From: Holotrichia oblita
Lineage: Eukaryota > Arthropoda > Insecta > Coleoptera > Scarabaeidae
DNA length: 64,000 bases
Assembly (NCBI GenBank): GCA_023690525.1
Contig: CM043017.1
Location: forward strand, 95,754,023-95,818,022
Reading direction: 5' to 3'
Under the pieces are notes generated by a model. That model ran no database searches. It was not told the origin of the DNA and was given only the letters and a program-made list of their open reading frames with translations. Below, in pieces: positions 23,420 through 35,306 of this stretch; position 1 is the stretch's first letter; every line of letters begins with the position of its first letter. The position numbers and the translations under genes were made by a program.

Positions 23420-26400
23420 AATAATGTTCGTTACATAGAGATTATGAGACATTATAATAAATAAAAATATAGATATAAAGCGCAAACGTTAGGTAAAATA
23501 GTTAATTTTATTGAAATAAGTATTTCCATAAAGTAGAATATAAAATACAACCCATATGATTATCCGAAAGCGTAATACATGTCGAAGAAAATTGTTCAAA
23601 GTACAGCATTGAAAAAACCAATAAACTCTAACAAAATAACACTGAACTTCACAAAATTTTCAAACGTTCTAGACATACAATACTTAAATTCTTTTTTTGA
23701 CACTGACATAGGTAAATTAACTTTACACATTGGTACTTTTTGTAATAAGTCGCGTAACTTTTAATCAAATCGGCAGCATCTGTTTAGCATGTTGTTCTTC
23801 AATGGCAGCTGAGCATAAGAAAGACAAAAGCGATAACCGATGCAAGCGTACACACCACATCAAGGACAAAATCGTACTGAATTGAATGCAGCTGATGGAA
23901 CGGAATGTGTTGACCGTGCTGACTGATGAAACTAAAAGCATGCTGAAAACTGTAGATATTACAGAATTCTTTTGGAATCATATTGACCAACAGCGCAATT
24001 ACGGTTTCTCCCGACTACTAACGCATCACGAGACAACCAATAAAAAATGAGACACATATTGTGCATTTAAGATACCGGCCCATGGATTGGAGAGCAATTG
24101 GCCATAATCGGCTACATAAGCCCTTATTGCGCTTGCCGCAAACGGTCTCTTTTAATAGAATGGTTCCTCCAGAGCGTTACCTGCACGTAAATTTTTCTAA
24201 CAGCGTTTAGAACTAAACGGTACACCGTTGAGCAAACATAACTGCCTATCATCACAGAAATAAGGTCCATTAAAATATCTAGACTTCAACAAATTACAAA
24301 ACCCCTACGAAAAAGGCGTTCACCGTCCACTAGGTCGAACGCACGAAAAATAGAAAGTTTTCGAAAAACAAACACATTCAAACACACTAAATTAAGGCAA
24401 ACTAACTTTAATAATTTTTAAGTTTCTGAATTCAAGAAATACAATATATTTTTTTGGAGTAAATAAAAACTTTGTAAATTTTTCTAAAGGTAAAATATTG
24501 TTTAAAAGCACAAATATATAACAGAATAAAACGTAAACTACTTTTTAAAAAGGTTATTTTTTAATTAATATATACATATATTATTATATGTATGTATGTA
24601 TATTGTAAAACATCTTTCTGTCTTGTTCGGAATTTTTTTTTTCTTGAAATTTATAAATTTTCACCTGGGTATTTTTCCACGTAGGATAAGCTTTCGTATT
24701 TTGTTCACTCCACACGCTGTAGAACTTAAGAACTTGCGAACCCTGAGATTTATTTTTTTTATTAAAATCCCAATTTTATTTGAAAAGTAAAATTCAATTA
24801 TCTTTATGTTATTATTTATTAATTTTATTAATAAATAATAATAAATATATATAATATATAATAATAAAAAATTAATTTTATTTTATTAAAAATATTACCC
24901 ATTACAATATATAGCAGTATAAAAAAAGCTTGCCTGTTTAGAGTAATATTATGTGTAAACATAATTCAATTATACAAAAATTGGGTAAAATAATGAGCAA
25001 AGAAGAGCGCAAACGTCACAATTTCACGCAGAAAAATATGCACTTCAATTTGAAATTAATTTTCGAGAATAGCGAATGAAAATAAGATATTATAAGGAAA
25101 GAAAATAGTACGTGTGTACACTAGACGACATATTTATTTCGTGATAAAATGAATTATTTTAGGAATAACTAGAAAAAATAATAATAATAACTTATCATAC
25201 GGTATTATTATGTATTTTAGCCACCTACCCGTTGCTGTGCTGTACAGAAAGGCAATAATAATCTCTGGCTCTATGGTTCGTGAATTTCAGTGTTCTTAAA
25301 GCTATATATATTCTAAATGATCTAATTAGGAAACCCTAGTGTATAATTCAGCGTTAAGTTATATTATTATTATTCTCATAACGAGTGTTATAATTAGAAC
25401 TCATTTAGTCCTTTCGAATCAAGTATATTTCTTTAAATGTCACGCTTCTGATGTAACCTCTGACGCAGATGAGAAGAGTACCTACTTACTTTCGATTAAA
25501 ATACTGCGACAGATAAATTGATACTTACCTTTCTGTAATTATAATTACAACGCTTTCGATATTAATCTAACTAATGGTAAGTCGTAACACTATTCTTTTG
25601 GAATAAATTAACGAAAGTTTTTGTATAGAATAAGTTAAACGTTTTATGGAACTTGAATATGGTTAAATAAACACGAGATGATTTTTGTATACACTAGTTT
25701 ATTTATTTATACATATATACTGTAAGCGCGATATTTTAATTCCGTAGCGTTTTATTCTAGTTGACATATGTGAGTATTACTATAGGCAGTATAAATGCAT
25801 CGATGCATCCGCAACTGACAAAAGTATCAAATTCTAATTATATTGCAATCGTCTGTAAAGTATACCTACATATATACGTTAAAAAAGATCTAAATCATAA
25901 ACTGACATTAATTATGCTAGATAAACAGTACTGCTCACACCTATTAACCGTTCACTGCCGATAAGCCAGGTAATTGTCGATCATCGGCATACTTTCACAT
26001 TCTCCACCACAAATCAAATATTGGGCATCGCAACAAACTATATTTCTCTATTTACCTACTGGGAGCTCACTTTTTCTTGCTATTTTAATACGGAATTAAA
26101 ATTTTCCGACTAGGATATAAGTTACTTTACAAACAATATGCTGTTGAATACATCTACATATGTCCACAATCAACCATTTTATTTCTATTTGACTTCAGCG
26201 TTCTTATATTCTTCATGTGCGTATACCCGCCTTTGAATAGCTGTCAATGACTAGTAAATGTTTCAAAAGATAATTGGAAACGTTACTGCATGCGGTTGCC
26301 ATTAATGGGTTTAACCTAATTATAGAACTATAAACGACATTTTAATCAAAATATTTAGCCCAAGTTGACCGAGGATTTTAGAATACCTTGGAGAACTGAA

Positions 26401-27629
26401 ATACTACTGCTGTAGGAAACACTGTCAAACTGATCTGACTTACCGGCTATACGAGTACAGAACAAAACCTGAATATACTTCTTACAGAATCGGAACCAGT
26501 TCATGGCATAACCAGAGAAACTAGCTCAATGTTAAGGTAAAAATAATATAACTACTAGTAGATAATCTCCGAGCAGGAAATCGGCAATATTTGATTTGGG
26601 AGACCATCAGCAATTATCTGCCTAAAATTGCTGGTACGGTTAAATGATTTTACTGGATCCCACATGCCGAGATGGATAGAGATAGATAGACTAGATACTG
26701 TGACATAGTGAACTGCAATGGGAAACAATTTCTTCTTAAACTTTCTTATTTGAGATTTTATGTTGATATTTATTTAGATCATTTTATTGCATATTTCAAC
26801 TACGAAATTCAGTGGTGTAAGGCTAACTAAAATTGATGTGACGCCCTCACAAGGTCGCTATTGAAAATTAGACAAAAAGGTTAAGCCGGAGCGGTAATTA
26901 ATTAGCTTGAGCATCCAATGCGCGCCGCAGTTGTCTATGGCACCTACCTTTAGAGAACCTGTCGATTCGCACCCGGGGTAGGTAAAGCTATTAAAGGATA
27001 GATAAATATAGGCGCCATCTGTTTAAAAATTTTACGACCCTTATCAGGCGTTCCGGTAAACAGGAATCCGTAACTATGTTGAGGTAGAACGACATCCCAC
27101 GCTGCGTGCTAGGTAAATGAACAACATTTCCAAATCCACAACAAGAAAACTCAACGTCTCACCCAATAACAAGTTTATTACAAACGAATAAGTCATTCAA
27201 TAGTAAAATTATGAGTTCATCGAATTTTAACAAAAAATAAAAACAAAAAATGTAATTAAAAACAGAAACGTCTTCCTTCCTATGAGGTATGAATAATCAC
27301 AATAATAATAAAAACACCGACTTGAGATAAATAAAATAAAATAACTGGGCCTGATACGAACTTTTGTAGTCCATTGTACGCGCACAAACTACGCTACGCG
27401 GCGTGTTAAAATACAAAGACTACAAAAACACTAGATGCTAAAAGCGCACCCTGTTAAGCACAAGAAGAATTATTTGGACTCAAAATACAAAATGACAGAC
27501 TAAAATATACACTAAATTTAATTGTTACATAAACGCAAAATACAAAACAATAACACTAGAAAGATCGATAAAATATCTGTTAAAGTAACGTTTAATATTC
27601 TAATAAAGGATAAATGTTTTTACTGATTG
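23420..27629. other. Long stretch without recognisable gene
   Basis: Contains AT-rich low-complexity sequence (about 24,780-24,900). The part at 26,850-27,110 is markedly less AT-rich, with no coding frame I can name. The 23,790-24,240 part is also richer in GC and stop-rich, and may be an old element remnant. No RNA gene found. Confidence 0.4.
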
Positions 27630-27842
27630 AATAATAATAATAATAATAATAATAATTTATTCATCCAGTTGACCGGGTGGTATAGGATAAGTCACAATAC
27701 AGATACAATTCAAGTACAGAAAATCACCAAGAAAAGCAATAGATTACAGACTACTTACAAACAATTGTGATTCTAGACCTAAACAACAAAATTGCAAACA
27801 AAAGCAAAAGTAAAAGTAAAAGCAAAAGAGGGTATTAATATA

Positions 27843-30442
27843 TTAATGGTTATTTAAATGAAAGAATTCATCCAAGTTATAAAAAACATTGGAAAGCAAA
27901 AACTTTTTAATTTCTTTTTTAAATAATTGAATACTTCGAATGTTTCTTACATATAAAGGTAAAGCGTTAAATATTTTGATCCCCATGTAGTATGGAGATC
28001 TCTCGAAAGTGGTTAATAAATGCGAAGGTTTCCCTACTAGCAATGTTTCTTAGCCGATATAGTGCATAGCATAAAGATGTTAATGTATTAGATAAATTGC
28101 TGATATGTGGTTCCCAGTTTAAACTATTGTCTAGATACACACCTAAAACTTTAGCATGTGGGACCTGTCCAATTGACGTAGACTTTAAACGAAGCAGATA
28201 ACTTTCATTGATCTTTGCAACAGACGGCGTGAAGTTAATGAAGACTGTCATATCCCTATTCAAATATATTTTATTGTTCTCAAACCAGTTTAAGAATTTG
28301 TTTAGCATAATTTGGTGGATATTGGTCTATAGTTGTGTAACGCTTTCTTGTTGTCTTTTTTATGTAGCGGTAATACCCTAGATATTTTTAGACATTTTGG
28401 AAAGATTCCATCCCCAAATGATCTATTTATCAGTGCTGTTAGGGGAACAACAAAAAAGCTATCTTTTTAAAATATTACTACTAATGTTATCCATACTTTG
28501 TGATTAGATGATTTTAATTGCATAATGGCAGAGATCAACTGATTCTGAAACAGTATCGGTTGTAAAAGGAAGATCTGTTGTGCAACAAAGGCACTATTAT
28601 CAAAATTTCGGTCTCGAAATTGAGAAATGTAATCACTAGTAGCATTGACAAAGTAGTCATTAAAAGCGTTCGCGATATCTACGGGGTCCGTGATTGACTC
28701 CTCTTTATAACATACAGTAAAACCTCTGTTAGCGACCACCTCTATAAAGTGACCACCTGTGTTAAACGACCGATTATTAATTCCCCGTATTTACCAATGG
28801 CAAACACATTGTTTTATACCCCTCTTTACCGACCACTCTGTTAAACGACCGCGGGCACCCATCCTCGCAATTTTTACTACATATTAATGCTAAAAACACC
28901 ATCTATTAAGGGAAGTAAAACCCGACGCGACAATTCTTAAGAAAAAACTTATAGTTCTTCTGTTAACGCATTGTTAAAGTCGCGTTTAACTCAATATTTT
29001 TAGATCCCTAGAAAAGATGTTTCCTATAATGATCACTTTTTCAGTCTCAATTGTATAGGTATGTATCTATATCGTTTTAAAGTAGGTATTTAAAATTACT
29101 TGCTAATGTTAGTTTAATTAGTAATAAGATGATCTTGTGAATTTGTAGATGCGAAACATTTGTAATTTGTAAACGTTCTATTGAAGCTATATTTTGCGGA
29201 AACAATGTTAAATTTGTGTATTTTATTTAACATAATAAATGTAAAATGCAGGCCAGCTATTTTAATTTTTCTCATTAAAAGCGTTACCGCCCAACATTTA
29301 ATTCCCCGAGGGTGGTCGCTATTGACTCATCTTTTAACATATTTCTTCAATTGTTTGATAAGATTTATTTGATCTAATGTTGCTGTTTATAATATTCCAA
29401 ACTGTCTTGCTTTTATTGTTAGATTTTGCGTATAGGTTGTCATTATAAAGTCGTTTGGCAGCTGTGATAACAGACTGGTATATACTTTTATATTTTTTGT
29501 AAAATTCAAAATCCAAATTACTTCTAGTAGTTAGAGCATAAGCATAGAGATCCTTGAGTTTACGCGAGGATACAAGTATTCCAGTCGTTATCCATGGCTT
29601 TCTTGTGCTCTTATGCACTTTCTTGATAGGAAAAGCTAAATCAATATAATATTTTATGATATTAATAAAGACCTGAAGTCCCTCTTCCGCTGAGTACGTT
29701 GAAAATACATCCAACCACGTTTCTTTGGACAAAAGGTTAAAAATCTCCTGATAGCCGTTCTCAGTAAAAACTCTAGTGAAATTAGCTTCATTCGAAACAT
29801 TAAAGCAAGAATCAGTATCTAACGTTATATTTACAATTTGCCCCAAATGATCCGATAGCCCGTTAAAATCCGTAACACAGTTTATATTTTCATATAAGTT
29901 TGAACAAATAAAATCAATGCACGTACTTGAAACATCTGTGATTCGTGTACCATCACTGTTATGCAAATGTAGATCATACGAAGCCAAAATATCTAAGAAG
30001 CTAGCTTTTGCATCAGAATTTACAAGCAAATTAATATTTACATCACCACATATGATAATTTTGACATTTTTATTTAGGCAGATGTTACTTAACAGGGATG
30101 CAAAAATTACAAAGAAATCGCTTAAACAGGAATGTATGGGCGATGTATATATTGTAATAATTCTTACCAACATATTATCAATTAAAAATTCAGCACCACA
30201 TACTTCTATTACTTTCTCTTTACAAAATTTGTCAAGCAAAAAATCTCTTTGAAAATGGATTTTCCTTGAATTATGTAATAATATAACTCCACCATGACTA
30301 AAACAGATCTACAGAAAGAACTTGATATTTGGTAATCAGTTAAAGCTAAAGCACTTAGTTCAAACGATATGAGCCAATGTTCCGAAAAACACACTATATC
30401 GTAGTTTTCGTTATTAAATACATAATATCTCGAGAGATTCAT
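27843..30442 (-). pseudogene. LINE ORF2 (endonuclease/reverse transcriptase), broken
   Basis: The N-terminal APE endonuclease shows CFSEHWL, ICGDVNINLL, STCIDFICSN and GLSDH, with a frameshift near 30,240. Next comes the linker with KPWITTGILV and KTVWNIINSN. After the inserted element (28,715-29,320) the protein resumes with VDIANAFNDYF, then LTALINRSFGDGIFP and NYRPIS, the start of the RT. At about 28,310 the sequence jumps to a segment near the C-terminus (FENNKIYLN, HAKVLGVYLDNSLNW, YALYRLRNIASRE). The fingers/palm part with the catalytic (F/Y)ADD motif is therefore deleted. The final exonless tail ends near 27,843. The copy is dead. Confidence 0.85.
28715..29320. mobile_element. pogo/Tigger-like insertion inside the LINE
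   Basis: The left end CAGTAAAACCTCTGTTAGCG resembles pogo/Tigger termini. The right end read inward shares AGCGACCACC but lacks the outer CAGTAAAACC part. No transposase is recognisable in its 606 bp. It separates the endonuclease and RT parts of the LINE. The flanks carry a near-duplicate of about 20 bp (28,693-28,713 and 29,321-29,340, both starting ATTGACTC), much longer than the TA expected for pogo. Confidence 0.55.
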
Positions 30443-30549
30443 ACTAATTTCTTATGCATTGAATGTTTTGGTAAAACAAAGTAAAACTGAATTTATGCTA
30501 ATTCTCTTTTGGCGGTAATTGCTATGTTGAAGTAGAGACATAATTTATT

Positions 30550-30797
30550 TTTCGTTTCTCACTATTAATTTTCCGTTGTAAACACGGACACTCGGAATCA
30601 AATGGAGAATGATTAACAGGAAGATTAAGTTTCAGCGAATCATTTGCTTGTACACAATTAACACATTTCCACAGCTCGGGCGAACAATCCTCCCTTACAT
30701 GATCAGAGGCCGTACATTACCAACATATAATGTCCTCAGTACAATCCTTTGCCATGTGACCAAAACCAGCGCACATATAACATCTAAAGACGTTAAC
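30550..30797 (-). pseudogene. LINE ORF1 C-terminal zinc knuckles
   Basis: A CCHC knuckle CYMCAGFGHMAKDC (30,741-30,782) is followed by LWKCVNCVQAND and a later HSPFDSECPCL, the cysteine/histidine array at the end of Gag-like ORF1 proteins of Jockey/CR1-type LINEs, which bind element RNA. A stop lies five codons upstream of the first knuckle and the N-terminal part is not recognisable, so this is a truncated remnant directly upstream of ORF2. Confidence 0.75.
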
Positions 30798-30800
30798 ATA

Positions 30801-31881
30801 TTAATAATAAATTTTCACTTGTTTTTAACTCAGAAGAGCATACGGCGCAGGATTGATCCATGTTGACCGATTCCCTCGGACGGACTGGAGGTCAGATGGC
30901 ACTGAAATGCCCGCAGAGTTTTTCTTTTCTTTTTTTTTTTTTCTTAACTGCAGCTTGTTCGGTATTCACATTATGGCGATATATTTAGCACCAAAAATAC
31001 AAAGTCAATCACAAATTGTTATAGAAGATACAAACGCTTATATATTGTCAAACCGCACAGAAATTTGATTAGACTGCACTTCAGAACAGTGATTTAAGAG
31101 TATTTACTCGAGCACGACGTGTACACGTTGCCGCTATATCGAATACCCTACCAATAATGGAATAATTTTAAATTGAAAAATGATTTTAGCTAAAATTTCC
31201 AAATCCTAGGAATTACACGCGAGGATGTCCACGGTTTCGCGCAAGAACTAAATGGTAGTTACTTATCTGGTGGTACGCCTCCTCTAACACACAGACGGAC
31301 AGGTACGGCGTCACATACGGACCTTTGGGAGCGTTCGTCCTGATATTCTCGATTGAGTAACCAAAACTAAAAAAAAAAAAATGGAACTACTGCCACAGAC
31401 GAAGTTGGGAATAAATATAGCCCCAAGAAAAAAAAATCCGAACAAATTTCGGGACGATTTCCCAGAAGTTAAAAGTCAACCTCCAAAAACTACTCTAAAG
31501 TACCCGCAAAATGCATCTCACACACATTCACTACTTGAAAACACCAATCAAAGAAACCCCAAAACGCGTTGTAGCTTGCTAACACTAATTGGCCTCTAAC
31601 GAATCAAAATAATAGTGACTCGAAATTTTCGACTCTTCACGTTGCAGGCGACCGATAACACCGCTAAAATGCCTAAAAGTTAAATTAAATTCCGATGGAT
31701 CTAGATCACCCTGAAACGTTAAGCAACCCAACGACCAAAATGAATGTCAAAACGAAACTGTCAAAAAAACAAGACGAAGGTAAACCAATTATTCACACAA
31801 AGAAGGCCCCAGGAAGATTAATATCTCAAATTCCTAATTATGTACACAAATGGAACTTAGATATATAACCAAAACGTCTTC
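30801..31881. other. No recognisable gene; poly-T and poly-A tracts
   Basis: A T-rich tract near 30,922-30,942 and an A13 tract at about 31,369-31,381 could mark retroelement ends, but I cannot assign them. A 72-codon open frame from 31,381 has no recognised domain. Confidence 0.35.
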
Positions 31882-32066
31882 TATGTACCATCTTTGGCAA
31901 ATTAAATGCGAATATTTCAGCGAGGAGTTTCCATTTACTAAATAAAGGCTATACTTGGAAGCAAATTTAATTTCTCTAAAAGAGAGTACTGCTTTGATGC
32001 CTTTATTTACAAAATCAACATTCCCCGATCAAAAATTCGCATTTAAATTGCCAAAGATGGTACATA
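31882..32066. repeat. 185-bp inverted-repeat element (hairpin)
   Basis: The 32-bp arms 31,882-31,913 and 32,035-32,066 are inverted copies with one mismatch (TATGTACCATCTTTGGCAA...). Inside, AAATAAAGGC and GCCTTTATTT also pair, so the whole unit could fold into one long stem. It is probably a small MITE. Confidence 0.6.
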
Positions 32067-33024
32067 TATATGTACATCTCGAGGTGTATTCTCAAATAAA
32101 CAGGTGTATTCGACCAATACAATTCATTAACAAGAAACTAAACATTCATTAAGCCTTGTTTTAGACCATACAATTACCACAAAGAATAATGTTTCCCCTG
32201 TAGAATACTGATAATCCACCAAATCTCTAAATATAGATACTGTACATAATTACCACGCTTCCTGTTATAAACCAAAACTAAGGATGTAAATTGGAAACAA
32301 CTCCATTAAAAATAACCTAACACACAATTATATAAGCTAGAAAATAAGAAATTAAACTGTGTCGAACAGATTCGCAGCCATAAACGCAGTAAGCGAATAC
32401 CCCAATATACAAGGTTTGTTCAAAACTATATTATCTATAATGCGCTAACGAAAATAAATCGTAACATTGAAGAACGTGTTTTCCTTTTCAGTAATAATTT
32501 CATCCCATACGAAGTGCCTCGAACAACTAAGCTAACCTGGTTAGCTGGTGAACAACCGCCTTTGTGAATAAATATATCCTTTTCAAATGATATTTGTTCC
32601 TTTTCAGTATCTTTTCTGAGTGCAGCGTAAGCTTTTAGCGGAATAAGCGAAAATTATCCGTCTGTGAAAGGGTTGTTATTAGAAGTGGTAATATATTACA
32701 AAATGCGACAATTATGCACCTGCTGCCTGGCTATAGTAGACGTAAAATATTACTGTCATTTCTGATGCGCTGCCTTAATAGATATGAGAGATGAAAAATG
32801 AAATTTATTAATGAATGAAATTGTAAGACAAGAAGAGATGGTTTAAGATAGATATTTCTTTTATTAGATGTGATATAACTTGCATATTTATAACCGTGTC
32901 CTAAATTTTCGCAAGCTGTAGTAGGTAATTGTAATTACACAAACAATAGTTGACTATCTTTTGCAAGTAAGGAGTTGTTAAGAATTAATTCATATGTATG
33001 TATATCCATCATAGTTATCTTTCA
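32067..33024. other. No recognisable gene
   Basis: AT-rich, stop-rich. Nothing that I can support. Confidence 0.4.
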
Positions 33025-33135
33025 ATTACTGAAGTATTTCCACTTGTAGGTCAATGAAATAGCAGATTAATTAAATACCAATTTATTTAAGAACATATAA
33101 ATTAATTTGTTGTTTCATTGACATACAAGTGTTAT
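33025..33135 (+). repeat. Dispersed repeat copy B, with a hairpin
   Basis: It shares about 80 bp with 11,755-11,840 (TTTCCACTTGTAGGTCAATG...). Its first ~40 bp pair with the following ~38 bp (33,041-33,080 against 33,095-33,132, both read CACTTGTA(G/T)GTCAATGAAA), forming a hairpin with a short loop. It lies about 0.4 kb before the viral capsid remnant, so it probably marks older flanking DNA rather than virus. Confidence 0.5.
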
Positions 33136-33535
33136 AAGGTAGGCACTCCATTGTATTATGGTTTATCAGAAAACAGGACACATGTCCATTTGACACGCTA
33201 TCGTTTTTTAGTAATTGGCCCCGCACACCTTGATCCTTTGGTGTTAACGGAATGCGTTTCAGCTCTTGGCTAGTTCGCAGGCTATTGTCCACCAAAAGCT
33301 GCCATATAATTCAGCAGCATTCGTTATATATGTACCGGTAGCATGTCGTCGCTGCCGTTGCTGGATATACATATATACGGAAGAAATAATAGTAGGCTGC
33401 TGCTTTCACTGCTGGAATAAAAAGAAAATTTTTCTTTTTACAAGCTCCCAGTGTGAGGGTGGTTGGATCTGCTGCTGGAAATATACTTTTTAACTTTCTC
33501 AATATATACATACGATCATATTACATATATTCAGT

Positions 33536-34850
33536 ATGCCGCAATTGCCGTATCATAAATATCTCGGTCCAGGAAACGAACTTTCTGGAGAAGATCCTAT
33601 TGACACAGACGATGCTATTGCTCTTCAACACGATAATGCTTACGAAACCGCTGTTTCCGCAGAAGATATACTAAAAGCCGACGAAGACGCTATATTAGAT
33701 TTCTGGGACGAGTTTAGTACCTCTGGAAATTGGCATTCGCTTGTAGGTATGTACATATATCATTAGTATTCTGCAATTCTTATACAATATTGTCTGCATA
33801 TTAATAAAAGCAAGTAGGAGTTATGTATCCAGACATGGGGTCACGGCAACGTTATAAAGCTCTATCTTTTACTAATAGAAAAGGCGAACACGTAGAATAT
33901 CAACGAAAACAACGCCACGTGCAACAACAAATGAAACGTGACCGAACGCAAGCTTCAGATTAACCGAACGGTTCTCGCGATGTTAGTGACATTGGTCAAG
34001 ATGAGACTAATTCTCCCATGACAACAGATCAAGTCGATGCACCACAAGCGGAAAGTAGTATCGATAATCGTAATGGAGTAACTAATCCCGGTAATAGTAC
34101 AGCACCTTTATATTTTAATTCTTCACTAGCAAGTCCAAGCATGACATTAGAAAAAATCTAGATTAATGCATACTTGGCGATTCGCTTCAGCTAAATTTGC
34201 ACCTGGATCTCCTAAACTTGTAAACGATTATATGGCGTATACAATGCATGTAATATTTGGTAAGCATTGTATTGGTTTAAATCAAAAACTAGATCTAAGT
34301 TAAAACAAAATGATAAAGCTCCAATGACTATCAGTGAAATTGGTGATGTAACGGCAGATGAATTTACACATCGATTTTATGGCGATGTAACAGACTATCA
34401 TTCTTCTACAACACCAACGAATTTTCCTAGAAGTTGGGGAGCTAATCGGGCATTACCGTATTATATTATTATATGCTTGTATAATGGCTACAACTAATGA
34501 ATCTACTAAAAATAAATATCGTGTTAATAGTGGCTGGTCTCGATTAGATAATATTATTGATCGATATAATTCAAATGAACACATTAGCATTCCGATAATA
34601 AAATATTCTTATAAACCAAGAAATGATATATTAAAACATCCTTATCATAATGCAGTTGTGCCCAATAAAGTTAAAGCTTTTATTAATCATACTGATGTTG
34701 GAAAGAAAACTTGTCAATATATACAAGAAGAAGCATTTGCTCAGAATACTCCTAAAGTATGTCCTTTATTTGAAAAAAATGGACAGAAATTAGCATATGA
34801 AAATATTATTGACAAATATCATACGTTTACAAGTGATATTACATTACATT
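33536..34850 (+). pseudogene. Densovirus capsid (VP) remnant with phospholipase A2 domain, 5' part
   Basis: The first exon (33,536-33,746) encodes the parvoviral phospholipase A2 domain: calcium loop YLGPGN at residues 9-14 and catalytic HD in QHDNAY at residues 32-33. In the family this domain lets incoming capsids cross endosomal membranes. A GTATGT donor at 33,747 and an AG at 33,816-33,817 define a 71-nt intron whose removal keeps the frame into the main capsid frame. That frame has stops at 33,961 (TAA) and 34,159 (TAG) and then changes register at least three times. Recognisable capsid-type stretches include HTWRFASAKFAPGSP and FTHRFYGDVTDY. The gene is cut by copia at 34,851 and continues at 39,993. 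It is inactive as read. Confidence 0.88.
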
Positions 34851-35191
34851 TGTTGGTATATGGGGTATTTGTTAAAAATAAAAGGCACTAATTTTGAACA
34901 CCCTTTTTATTTTATATAGAATATATTTCGTCTATTCGGAATGGGAGCGCAGAGACGACTAACTAAAAACTTTCAATCGTATTAACGAATCTTATACATA
35001 AAAGTATCCGTTTACTCTACTCTGTGTCTAGACAGTCCGTTGCGTACAACTTATGTTGTGTTTATGTTATCGGGTGAAGTGCACCCTTCGGACTAAATAA
35101 TGACCTACATATTCCAGACTAGATAATGACATACACGTTGCAGAATAAATAATGACATACATGTTGGGCACATTTTTGTAATATTCTCACA
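34851..35191 (-). repeat. Copia 3' LTR
   Basis: This is the 3' LTR in element orientation. It starts TGTTGGTATA and ends TCTCACA on the plus strand, so TG...CA ends hold in both readings after allowance for the terminal TGTGAG/ACA. It looks identical to 39,652-39,992. Confidence 0.95.
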
Positions 35192-35200
35192 CTCCCACTC
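35192..35200 (-). other. Copia polypurine tract
   Basis: Immediately inside the 3' LTR the minus strand reads GAGTGGGAG, a purine-only run in the position where plus-strand DNA synthesis is primed in LTR elements. Confidence 0.7.
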
Positions 35201-35306
35201 AAAAATAGAGCAACATGATAATTACAAATAATTATACAGGTATTATGTAAATATAATTTATATATTTATTGAAATTATACATATACATTTAAAAGGATGT
35301 TTATTG

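Larger units (their letters stand above)
27630..30800 (-). mobile_element. Non-LTR retrotransposon (Jockey/CR1-like LINE), internally deleted
   Basis: Read on the minus strand the order is zinc-knuckle ORF1 end, APE-type endonuclease, a partial reverse transcriptase, the ORF2 C-terminus, and a 3' end terminating in an (ATT)n tail at 27,630-27,656. The tail and order are typical of LINEs. ORF2 is interrupted by a 606-bp DNA element and lacks the RT catalytic centre. Family assignment beyond Jockey/CR1-like is not possible by eye. Confidence 0.85.

Noticed and set aside
27797..27829. CRISPR-like or regulatory short repeats (AAAGCA/AAAGTA)
   Set aside because: Simple hexamer slippage repeats with no spacers, in a eukaryotic LINE 3' region.
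29917..30252. Plus-strand 111-codon frame
   Set aside because: It lies antisense to the LINE endonuclease, whose conserved motifs are on the minus strand.
34484..34891. 135-codon frame taken as one independent viral protein
   Set aside because: Its last 14 codons are copia LTR sequence. The start is an internal Met of the capsid frame, so it is part of the broken capsid gene.
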